Shown piece after piece: positions 24,201 to 47,021 of a stretch of DNA of 64,000 bases. The stretch spans positions 878,001 to 942,000 of the forward strand of contig NC_064437.1 of the NCBI RefSeq assembly GCF_023343835.1, given 5' to 3'. The DNA comes from Lagopus muta (Eukaryota > Chordata > Aves > Galliformes > Phasianidae). The translations under genes were made by a program, and so were the position numbers. Position 1 is the stretch's first letter. Each line of letters starts with the position of its first letter. A model generated the notes under the pieces. That model was not told where the DNA came from and searched no databases. It saw only the letters and a list, made by a program, of their open reading frames with translations.

Positions 24201-24586
24201 ACAGCACCGGCCGCCGGTTTTGCACGGAACTTTTAGCAAGGATCGAGTGGAAAACACTCGTTTTAAGGCTCGCCCTCAGCTCCGAAACTCAGCCCCATAG
24301 CGAGGGGAGCCCGCAGAACCGCGGCCCGGCAGGCTCCGAGGCCGGCAGCGCTTCCAGGAGGGCGGCGGAGCAGGGCGGGAGCGGCCGCCGGGCCGCGGGC
24401 ACGGAGGCGGGCGCAGGGAGGGGGGCGGAGGCAGACGGGCCTAGGCAGGCGGACTCACTCCGGGGGGAAGAGGCGCAGCTCCTCGATCTTTCCGAGGAAA
24501 CCGAAGAGCGTCCGCATCTGCTCGGAGCTGGCGCTGGGGGAGACGTTGGTGACCTGGATCACGTCGGTGCCGCTGCTCGAGGCCAT
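9030..24586 (-). CDS. SRSF11: SRSF11 (SR-type splicing factor p54), whole coding span, 12 coding exons
   Basis: SRSF11 (p54) is a nuclear SR-related protein that acts in pre-mRNA splicing and contacts U2AF65 in the spliceosome. The spliced frame gives 458 residues. Approximate domains: RNA-recognition motif at 8-84, with [20 protein letters not shown] at the start and an RNP1-like RVCFVKF; a Leu/Pro/Gly/Ala-rich linker at 85-170; a helical segment ([20 protein letters not shown]) at about 185-210; an Arg/Ser domain with many RS, SP and RRRR blocks at about 215-350; a Lys/Glu/Asp-rich stretch; and an acidic tail ending [10 protein letters not shown]. All twelve coding-exon junctions keep frame. 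The start at 24586 lies 10 bases after an acceptor for a noncoding first exon. Human SRSF11 (484 residues, from memory) has a Gly-rich N-terminal extension that is missing here, which accounts for most of the length difference. Confidence 0.95.
9335..9473 (-). CDS. SRSF11: SRSF11 exon 12
   Basis: Codes a Lys/Asp/Glu-rich charged stretch: [46 protein letters not shown]. Acceptor atcactgtag, donor GTGAAA|gtatgt. Confidence 0.95.
10056..10151 (-). CDS. SRSF11: SRSF11 exon 11
   Basis: Codes [20 protein letters not shown] then [11 protein letters not shown], with repeated RSP(K/R) units. Acceptor tttcctgcag, donor AGAAG|gtcagt. Confidence 0.93.
10482..10571 (-). CDS. SRSF11: SRSF11 exon 10
   Basis: Codes [20 protein letters not shown] then TTRRSRSTS. 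Acceptor ttactgacag, donor AGCAG|gtatgg. Confidence 0.95.
11065..11196 (-). CDS. SRSF11: SRSF11 exon 9, RS domain core
   Basis: Codes [20 protein letters not shown] and [20 protein letters not shown], the densest RS block in the protein. Acceptor tttggtag, donor ACCAG|gtaatc. Confidence 0.95.
12198..12279 (-). CDS. SRSF11: SRSF11 exon 8, start of RS domain
   Basis: Codes [20 protein letters not shown] then TPSSSRH. Acceptor aactccag, donor CACAG|gtagtt. Confidence 0.93.
12962..13089 (-). CDS. SRSF11: SRSF11 exon 7
   Basis: Codes [20 protein letters not shown] and [20 protein letters not shown], then EP. This is a highly conserved helical segment between the linker and the RS domain. Donor CCAG|gtgatt. 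Confidence 0.95.
13675..13724 (-). CDS. SRSF11: SRSF11 exon 6
   Basis: Codes [16 protein letters not shown] plus two bases of Lys. The acceptor follows a C-rich tract (tcccccccacag); donor CCAAA|gtaagt. Confidence 0.95.
13725..15860 (-). other. SRSF11: SRSF11 introns flanking exon 5 (13725-14925 and 15019-15860)
   Basis: GT-AG introns. The open frames inside them on either strand lack splice context. Nothing else is seen. Confidence 0.7.
14926..15018 (-). CDS. SRSF11: SRSF11 exon 5
   Basis: Exactly 31 codons, phase 0 at both ends: [20 protein letters not shown] then [11 protein letters not shown]. It is a low-complexity Ala/Leu/Pro linker. Confidence 0.95.
15861..15970 (-). CDS. SRSF11: SRSF11 exon 4
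   Basis: Codes [19 protein letters not shown] and a run rich in Leu, Gly and Pro ([17 protein letters not shown]). Acceptor ctctgcag, donor CAG|gtaggt. Confidence 0.95.
16669..16727 (-). other. SRSF11: Candidate SRSF11 poison cassette exon B
   Basis: The donor CACAG|gtaagg is one of the best in the intron, and gtttcttccgtag upstream is a plausible acceptor at 16728-16729. The 59-bp block shifts frame, and joined to exon 3 it reaches a TAA at its seventh codon. The acceptor choice is less certain than for candidate A, since a CAG three bases further in is also possible. Confidence 0.3.
17356..17507 (-). other. SRSF11: Candidate SRSF11 poison (NMD) cassette exon A
   Basis: On the - strand, nine T's followed by aatgaatgcag form the acceptor at 17508-17509, and CTGTAG|gtatgt forms the donor at 17354-17355. 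The 152-bp block is not a multiple of three. Joined to exon 3, it reads Asp-Leu-Leu-stop: the TGA lies at bases 9-11 of the block, about 140 bases before its 3' junction, so nonsense-mediated decay is expected. SR-protein genes are known to autoregulate through such exons. The splice signals are seen in the sequence; the use of the exon is inferred. Confidence 0.45.
19897..20030 (-). CDS. SRSF11: SRSF11 exon 3
   Basis: Codes [20 protein letters not shown] and [20 protein letters not shown], the second half of the RRM with the RNP1-like motif. Acceptor ttttccag|tgac; donor GCAGAAG|gtttgt. It ends one base into a codon. Confidence 0.95.
20316..20645 (+). mobile_element. CR1 LINE, truncated 3' end
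   Basis: The sequence carries the CR1 reverse-transcriptase C-terminal tail and 3'UTR: TGGCACAGGTTGCCCAAGGA, the CATCCCTGCAGGCATTCAAG segment, CTGGGCAGCCTGGGCTGCTG, and the terminal GTGATTCTATGAA. It is strongly 5'-truncated, as is usual for CR1 in birds. It lies antisense to SRSF11 within intron 2. The 20364-20645 open frame is the decayed CR1 ORF2 end. Confidence 0.9.
21776..21850 (-). mobile_element. CR1 LINE fragment, extreme 3' end
   Basis: It begins with tandem aatcacag units and reads ttgtaggggttggaagggaa then cgagtccaacccccctgctg, the reverse complement of a CR1 3' terminus. Only about 75 bp are recognisable. Confidence 0.8.
24459..24586 (-). CDS. SRSF11: SRSF11 exon 2, first coding exon
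   Basis: Codes residues 1-42 ([18 protein letters not shown]...) plus two bases of the Asp codon. It is the first half of the RRM. The donor is CCCGGA|gtgagt. The exon also carries ten bases of 5'UTR (24587-24596). Confidence 0.93.
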
Positions 24587-24739
24587 CGCGCCGGAGCTAC
24601 AAACACACCGCGGGGGGAGAGAAGGGAGAAGAGCGCGTCAAGGCCCGAGCGGCCCCCGGCTGCGCCCTCCGGGCCGGGCGGGCCTCCCGCGGACCGCGGC
24701 CTGGCGCAGAAGCTCCGCCGCGCAGCGCGGCCGCCTCAC

Positions 24740-24790
24740 CAGCCTGCCTGGGCCGCAGTATCCCACAATCCCCCGCCGCCGCCCCCGCGC
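24740..24790 (-). other. SRSF11: SRSF11 noncoding exon 1 (5' limit approximate)
   Basis: On the - strand, CAGGCTG is followed by gtgaggc, a good donor. The acceptor upstream of the ATG is preceded by a long pyrimidine tract (gcgctcttctcccttctctc and onward) ending tgtttgtag. Together they suggest a 143-bp 5'UTR intron at 24597-24739. The transcription start is not visible and the 24790 limit is a guess. An unspliced 5'UTR is the alternative. Confidence 0.6.
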
Positions 24791-24850
24791 AGGCGCAGCG
24801 CGCGCGCCCCGCCGACCCACGCAGCCTCGCGGCGCGGAGCGCCGGCGACC

Positions 24851-24860
24851 GCGCATGCGC
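24851..24860. promoter_or_regulatory. NRF1-type site
   Basis: GCGCATGCGC is the palindromic core bound by NRF1 in many CpG-island promoters. It sits in the SRSF11 upstream region. Binding itself is not shown. Confidence 0.6.
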
Positions 24861-25835
24861 ACGCGCGCGTCCCTTGCCCCGCCCGGGAAGGCACGGGAAC
24901 GGCGCCTGCGCAACCGTGTGGAGAGCGTCGCTCCGCCTCCGCGCACGCGTACTGGGTGCTCAGGGGCGCGCGGGACGCACCGCACACGCGCGGAGCGGGG
25001 ATGGGGCCGGCGGCTGCGAGGCGTTGGGCCTCGTGTTCGTGCGTCGGGGCGGCTCTGAAGGCTTCGGCGGTGCCGCTGAGCCCCACGCGTCCTCTGTGCG
25101 ACCTCCGCGGTCTGCTCCGTCCCTAACGGGGCGGGCGGGCCCTGTGCTAGCCGTGCTGAACGAGCAGCCGCCGAGGCTGCCGGCCGCCTGCGGGCTGTGC
25201 GGGTCGGTTCCGTCCCACAGGGGTGGGCGGCTCTGCTATGTGCGCACACTGCCGTCAGTGCGCTGAGTGCTGCGGAGCAATGTCTGACACTCAGCTACAC
25301 AGCGAGCGGTTGCGTGTTTCCCAGTTATTTCCCAAAGTGTGTAAAGGTGCTCCTTTAGTAGTGATCGCTAGTAATTCGGGAAGTTGGCTGTTCCCATTTG
25401 TTGCCACAATGGCGGAGCCGGCTGGTTCCAGCTTTGCTCCTGCCCACAGATTTTCCTCTCGCAGGGACAAACTAAACTCGGACACTCGGTGCTTTGGGAA
25501 ATACGCAGTGGGAAAGCTCAGCGTTTCCCTGTGCAATATTGCCCAGGGATGCCAATGAACTAAGGAGCAGTGGTTAAAAATCAGAAAGACCAAGCCTGCT
25601 ATCAGAAGCGAGTGCCTGACGGGCAGTGGGCTCTCAGGCCATGTGCTCACTGACCCATGCTGGTGTTTAGCACCAAACTCACTGCTCACAAGTCCAATGG
25701 AACTTACTAGAAAAAGCTTTTTTTTCCCCCAACGGTTTGTGTTTGAAAACTTGGAACTGAAGGTTACATCCTTTGTGGCCAGGAAGCATGGCCGTTCTCA
25801 CTTCCCTCAAGGCACTGCTGATAGCACCGGGCTGA

Positions 25836-26045
25836 GAGAATCACAGAATGGTTTGGGTTGAAAGGGACCTTTAAGATTCTCCAGTTCCAATCCCCTGCTG
25901 CAGGCAGGGACACCTTCTTCTAAACCAGGCTGCTCACAGCCCCAGTCAGCCTGGCCTTCAGTGCTTGCAAGGGGCATCCACAGGCAATCTGTTCCCATGA
26001 CTGATGACACTGCCTGGGCTGTCTGCTCTGCTAACTGCCAGGGCT
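25836..26045 (-). mobile_element. CR1 LINE, truncated 3' end
   Basis: Starts gagaatcacagaatggtttg and continues gttgaaagggacctttaaga, then cccctgctgcaggcagggac, the reverse complement of a CR1 3' region. It lies upstream of SRSF11. Confidence 0.9.
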
Positions 26046-26164
26046 GGAATGCAGAATTTTTTTCAACTCTGGGCTAAAGGGAAGAGGAAAAACAAATAGC
26101 GAGTTTAAGTAAAAGTGCCTTTTTATTTGGAATCCTTTATGTGTATGTTTAAAATGTTTTTCTT

Positions 26165-26435
26165 GAGCTCAGTGAGGGAAGGTTTAGATTGGATGTTGGG
26201 GGAAGTTCTTTGCTATGAGAGTGGTGGAACAGCTGCCCAGAGAGGCTGTGATGCCCCGTCCATCCCTGGAGGTGTTCAAGGCCGGGTTGGATGGGGCCCT
26301 GGGCAGCCTGGGCTGCTATGAAATGTGGAGATTGGTGGCCCTGCATGTGGGGGGGGGGGGGCTGGAGCTTCATCATCCTTGGGGCCCCTTCCAACTCAAA
26401 CCATTCTATCACTCTATGATTTCATGATTGTTCTG
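26165..26435 (+). mobile_element. CR1 LINE, truncated 3' end
   Basis: Carries the CR1 segments GGTTTAGATTGGATGTTGGG, CTGGGCAGCCTGGGCTGCTA, CCCCTTCCAACTCAAACCAT and the terminal TCTATGATTTCATGATT. It contains a run of 13 G at 26349-26361 and ends roughly 280 bp before the LRRC40 start codon. Confidence 0.9.
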
Positions 26436-26715
26436 GATTCGCTCCTTGCAGGGAGTTGTAGAGAACGATGAGGTCCCCCAGCCTCCCGCTCTGCAGCCTG
26501 CACAGCCGCAGCTCCATCAGCCCGGCTTTACTCCGCGGCTCGACCCTCCCCACCCGCCGCCGTGACACCATTTCGGCGCGGCCGCTCCGGCCGGGAAATG
26601 GCGGCAGCGGGCGGGCTGTGCCCCACGCGGAGCGCCGCCAGCCCGCCGCCCCTCCGAGGAGCTCCGCCCGCTCTGCTCGCGGCGGGGCGGTGCCGGCCGG
26701 GCGCAGCGCTGCGGG

Positions 26716-41762
<15,047 letters not shown>

Positions 41763-42350
41763 TGGGCTGTTTCCCTGTACACTTCTGAATGGAAAGCAGA
41801 GTATCAGCCTGTCTGATGCATTGCATCCCTTCCTCGTTGTTTGTAAGCTGTTGGTCTGGCCTGGGCCATAAAGCATTCATAGTACTATCCTTAGTTTGCA
41901 CGTTAAGAAATGATTCAGCAACAAAATATTTCCCACTCAAGGCTGCATGTCTCAGGAGTGCATTTCAAAACACCACAATCTATGTTTACACTTTTTGTAC
42001 GAAAGAATGCAGCTGAAAGCTGTGTTTGGTAATAGAGACAGTGTTTTTCTACAGTTAAGCCATTTTTTTCTAAGGATTGTAATCACCAAAGTAATTGAGC
42101 AAACGGGGGAAATAAGCTTTTTGATTCTTGTATGCCTGTTTTACAATCTTCTGCAGGGTGTTTGATCTCTCTTCACCGCTGCCTCAAACCACTGGTTGCT
42201 GGTCTGTACCTGGAAAATGCCCGAACCTTTAAGCATGATGAATACGGTGTGCAATGTTCTGCAGACTGTGTGCATGTCCTGCGTGAACGTGAGCAGAACG
42301 TGGCTGGTGTTGGTGGCTGCACTGAAACAATAAATGTTTGCTGTTGGATA
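41763..42350 (+). other. LRRC40: LRRC40 3'UTR
   Basis: About 590 bp of non-coding sequence between the TGA and a strong poly(A) signal. Confidence 0.8.
42329..42334 (+). terminator. LRRC40: LRRC40 poly(A) signal
   Basis: AATAAA followed by a T/GT-rich element (tgtttgctgttgg, then gttttgtttct). It is the clearest 3' end in this part of the window. Confidence 0.8.
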
Positions 42351-43729
42351 TATGTTTTGTTTCTAAATCTTTGTGCTGTCATTGAAGTTTTTTAGCCAGT
42401 AACAATACAGACATTCAGCTTTTTTATTTAAATGCACTTCAACATCATGAAAATGATCTCAATTAAAAGAGTAACGCAGGGTGGACATTAACAATATGAA
42501 AGGAAGAGTTACTTGATGTTACTCTGTGACTATGATTCGTTGCTTCTCACAGGCCTATGGACATGGAATGGAAGCAGATACCACATGGATTTCCACTGCT
42601 AAGATTTTTTTGTTTGTTGGCTTCTTTTACACTGCACCGAGTGCTTTTGTTGTGTGGGTACTGTGTAGGTGCTGCAGTTGGGGTCTCTGTGAGTGAGAAC
42701 TGATTGCAAACCCTTCACTTTGCAATCTGAAATGAAATTTAGAAAAAAAAGCTATAAACTAAAAGACGTCTTTGCATCTAGGAACAGAACTGTACCTCAT
42801 TCTTCCATTCCGTGTATGGAAGCAAGCCGACACAAAATAGGTATGCTGTGTGTTTTTTATCAAGTAAAACGTATGGAATGATAGCATTTTCATTTCCTCT
42901 GCCTGTTCTTGCTGTAACGCAGAAAAGTGTAATATGGCTTAGAGTTGAACACCACTGGTTTTGTGTGTGACCAGAATTAACATAAAACCACTCTTCCTTA
43001 TCCTCAGGGTCTTGAAGCTTAGTGAGCACCTTTCAGCAAAAGTGACGACGTCTGGTGCACCTCACACAGCAGCACAGGGCTGTGACCTGCTAGAAAAGAA
43101 GCGTCTGGGGGGACCCAGTGGTGGTATGTAGGGTGAGAGAGCGGCTGGTGCCAGGAGGGGCAGAGGGAAGGAATGGGAGAGTGGCCTTTCTGCTAAAATG
43201 CACGGCAGCAGATTTGTGCAGAAGAAAGGTGAGTGCGGCCCAGGTCGTTCTTGAGCTGAGCAAATCGAGAGCTGTTCTGTGCTGACACGGATGGCTGAGC
43301 TGCTGCTGCTGTCAGTCCTGTGAGCCTCGGTTTGGCTCCTTTTTGCTCTGTGAGGCAGTTGTCGAAGTCCACAAACAGCAGCTCGTGCTGGGCTGCTCCT
43401 CATCCACACGCAGTCGCTCCATGGCCATGTGTGGTGTCCCAGCAGCAGAGATGTACAAACAAGTGCGGTCACTCGCTTTTCAGGTCTTCCTCTGATGTAT
43501 CCTGCAGTTAAAGGGCCTCTTTCCCTGAAACAGCCCTGAAACACTACTGCGTTTGCTGGCAGCTCCAGCTGAAGCTGTAGTGAACATCACTGAGGCTAGA
43601 GGTGGAGGGGAGCTCTGGAGCACTTACAGAGATGCAGAGGTAACAGCCGTCTCGTTTCCCATCACTTACAGAGCAGTGATTTGGAAAGCTCGGGTCCTTT
43701 CCAATAGTAAAAGATGACAAAAGTTAATT
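42351..43729. other. Tail-to-tail spacer LRRC40 / LRRC7
   Basis: About 1.4 kb between the two convergent 3' ends. The 43062-43544 open frame has no splice context or family resemblance. Nothing else was recognised. Confidence 0.6.
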
Positions 43730-43745
43730 ACAATAAGGTGACATT

Positions 43746-43751
43746 TTTATT
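43746..43751 (-). terminator. LRRC7: Candidate distal LRRC7 poly(A) signal
   Basis: TTTATT on the + strand reads AATAAA on the - strand, inside the last AT-rich block and followed by a T-rich element (cttattgtaattaactttt). It is convergent with the LRRC40 poly(A) signal about 1.4 kb away. Confidence 0.5.
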
Positions 43752-46700
43752 ATTTATACAATAAAGAGACTTTTTTTTTAATGTTATTCAAAACACTTCT
43801 TTAAATACTGAAAAAGTTGGGTACACCAAAGCCGAAAAATGGCTCTGCTATACACTGCACAGCATTGTTTTAGTCCCTGTATTTGTTTTATGTACAGAAG
43901 CATCTGCAAAATGCATTCTAAACACAATATGCACCTTACGGGTAAGTGTCATACATGAAAGAAAACTGGAAGGATACAACCTGCGTGTGCAAATTAACTG
44001 ACAATATAATTGATTGCACTGAATCAATAGATTTAAAATATAATTTTGAAGTACCTTTTTGCACATAAAATGAAGCAGCTTTCAAGTTCAGTAAGTCTTT
44101 ATACTGCAAAAAACATTAAGTACATTCACAATCTATGTTAATAAAGTAGTAAATATTTCTTCATTCAGCTTTATTTACATTAATACTGTAATTAAACTGA
44201 AAAGTACAGTTAGTCATTTGTAATATAGCAATCTTTTAACACATACAAAAATGACCATTTTTTGTATATAATTTAAGCTCAAAATCACAATTATCTCAAA
44301 ATATTAATTACAATACAGCCATCTCCATCATAATTAAACATGTCTCTTATAAAATGGTAAAATTTTTAATAAAGTAAGCTGTTGGTTTTGAACTGGATAC
44401 AGTACTCACAAGTAGAAAACTTAACCGATAAGTGTTTGTTCTGAGCAGGGTTTCAGGGTAAAGCCACATATGCTAGCAAAGAGACAAAGAAGGCCCCAAT
44501 TGACAGAGATGAAGCCTCTTGTGCTGCAGGGCTGTGGCTCGGTTGGTGGTGCTGCAGGAGAAGCCTTACAAGGGCCGTGTAAATTCTGGCTGCAATGCAA
44601 TGATGTCATTCACTTGTAGCACATTTGTGTGAATTGTCCCCTAGGAGGATTTGCAAAGGCTTTTTTTTTTTCCCTAGGAGAAACTATTGAAGTTCTAGGA
44701 GAAACAAATGGTGTCTGTAGAAATTGGCTTTTACAGAGAAGATTCACATTGGCTGCCCCCAGCTCCTCCCCCCCCAGGAGCACGGATCACCTTGCCTGGC
44801 CTCTGCTGTCACTGCTGTGCTGCACTGCACACGTGGCCAGAGCTACTGCTCCAGCATACCCAAACCAAACTTGTTCAAAACAAAATCAAACCACCAATTA
44901 ATTCATATCCTATCCAAACTACTGGCCTGAAAGTTGTATCATTACTTTGTATTCCACTCATACTAGCAAGACTAACAAATGAAATAAGTCCTTAAATCTG
45001 ATTAGCCGAAAATAACATTGTAAATCTTTGTGCACTGATTAAATGAAAATTCTGAAGGCAGAAGAGCTGGGAGGCTGAGGCAGGATGGAGAGCATGGTAC
45101 CACAGCTTGTGGGTAAGGGGCTCAGGCTGTAGCTAAGGGTTTGTTCTTCATTGCAAGTTCTAAATGTAAAATCTGGTAAGGTAGGTAGTGACCCCGCTGA
45201 GCGTTATGATCTCCTGTGTTCATGATTTGGGCAAATTGGTCTTAGTGTTCTATTCTATTTCTGTTTGATGTGGCTTGCCTGGCTGTATAGGACAAGGGAA
45301 CCCGGATCTCCGTGTGCTGAACTCCCACCCAAGGCAGTGCACAGCCTCCAGCCCATGTCCTGCTGCTGGCTGGCTCCTCAGGAACAGCCCCTGTGCCACC
45401 CTGGGCCCAGCACCAGTGCCTGCGTCCTTGCTGGAGACCAGACCCTGCATGTGAACAGGTCCAAAGGTTTGTCATTTAGAGTTGTCTTTGCATTTCCTGT
45501 TGCATATATCTCTATCAGATATATACATATATACACATATTTATAAATATGCAGACTTCCCATTGCATAAGGTAATCAAATGCTATATTACAAGCAAGAG
45601 AGGATTCACCATGGGAGAGTCTTTACATTCAAAGTGCTTACTAACAACAGCAAACCAATTTCATGAACACTTTGTCCTGTAATTTTTAATTGAACCTCCA
45701 GGTCATGGAAATCAGTGGTGTTCTACAGCACTGGTGATTTAACTTCTAGCTATTCATCTATCAGCTAAAAATATATGGCTGTTAGAGCTATGTTCCAAAG
45801 GTCTTTTCATTCATGTTCAGAAAAAGGCCCCTTGTAACAGCATCAGTAGCCTTTCAGGCAGAATGTTCCCAATAAATAAATGCCTGGAAACGTGTCTGTG
45901 GTCCCATGGATGCCCAGCATGCAGCCTGAGGGCTCTGCTCTCACCCTGCTCTTAGCTCTGCAAAGCATCGCAACAGATCTGAATTCTGCTATTCAGAACA
46001 ACTGGCTTGTAAATATCAAAGCTGATCAACATAGCGCTCAGTGACCAAATTGTTAGGACCAGAAGGCCCCACAGGCTTCCTGTGATCTTTTCTTAAATAT
46101 GTTTCTCAAAATAAGAAAAGCATTTGTGAGCAGCTTTCTTTTCTCTAATTTTTCCTTTTTTTTTTTTTCTTAATAGCCAACTGGCAACAGGGCTGCAGAG
46201 CAGCTGGGCCCTGGGATTTGGACACATCTGGCCCAATCAGGAGCCACCGGCAGCACAGGGCCATCGGCCCCAGCACTGACCATGAGTTCCTTAAGACTCA
46301 CTTGCTGCAAAATGAGGGTAAGAGAACCCCAGTGCAGATTTCCTTCTGCAATCCAGCCCTTCCCTGAGGATCATTTGTTGTTTATTGCAAGAAAAATGTA
46401 AAAAAGAACCCAGCACAGTTCCACTGAGATTAATGCTTCCACTAGGAGCTTAAAAAACAGGGCATTGAGTGCCTGTATCGTTGACAAGGGAGAACATATG
46501 GTGTGCCCAGGAGTGCTGTGCAGCCCAAAGAAAGGAAACCATCTGCAGCTCTGAGCCTGCGCTTGCCTTATCAGAATTCTCTCACACACACACAGGTGAA
46601 CCCACACATGGAGCTCACCTCTGGGCAAGCTGTCCTCTACCCACCAGACTTGCTGTAGAGCTGTATTTATACTTATGGGCTTTTTATGTGCAAAGCCTGC

Positions 46701-47015
46701 ATGTAGCTGGGTACCCTGCTTGCAAACCTGGCCGTGCACAGTGGTGCAACGTGAGGTTCTGGGAAAGAAAAAGCTGCAGGTTGTTTGAGTGGATTAATGT
46801 GGAAACCCTGAGCAGTCCCACTGAAGACGAGTTGCTCCTATCTAAACACCACTTCTATCACTTTGAATAAAAACAAGGCTAAGAAGAAACTGCTGGGGCA
46901 TTTGGACAGTGGTGGCTGCTATTAAAGCTTACCTATTGCACGTTTCAGCTGGGAGGCCAAACTCGTCCCAGATCCCTCCTGGAGTCGGGGAGTTGTGGCT
47001 GAGGTTTTTTTTCAA

Positions 47016-47021
47016 TTTTAT
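47016..47021 (-). terminator. LRRC7: Candidate internal LRRC7 poly(A) signal
   Basis: AATAAA on the - strand (ttacaataaaattg), followed by an A-rich stretch. Internal priming or a shorter isoform is possible. Weak. Confidence 0.25.

Larger units (their letters stand above)
20031..24458 (-). other. SRSF11: SRSF11 intron 2
   Basis: This 4.4-kb intron splits the RRM coding sequence. It contains a CR1 3' end at 20316-20645 (+) and a short CR1 fragment at 21776-21850 (-). The right end (24250-24458) is part of the CpG island. Open frames at 22575-23006 and 23213-23767 show no family resemblance and are taken as chance. Confidence 0.75.
24300..25270. promoter_or_regulatory. SRSF11: CpG-island promoter of SRSF11
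   Basis: This is a dense GC- and CpG-rich stretch covering the first coding exon, the noncoding exon 1 and upstream DNA. No TATA box is visible at the expected place. A perfect NRF1-type palindrome (GCGCATGCGC) lies at 24851-24860, roughly 60-110 bp upstream of the likely start. This is typical of a housekeeping promoter. Confidence 0.8.
25271..26540. other. Head-to-head spacer between SRSF11 and LRRC40
   Basis: Non-coding spacer between two divergent CpG-island promoters whose likely starts are about 1.8 kb apart. It contains CR1 remnants at 25836-26045 (-) and 26165-26435 (+). No independent gene was recognised. Confidence 0.7.

Noticed and set aside
24546-25266. Long overlapping open frames on both strands (up to about 200 codons) in the CpG island
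   Set aside because: High GC content removes stop codons. The Arg/Pro/Ala-rich translations have no family resemblance, and the region is the SRSF11 promoter.
26349-26361. Run of 13 G as a possible functional element
   Set aside because: It lies inside a CR1 remnant and is best seen as a mutational or sequencing-prone homopolymer.
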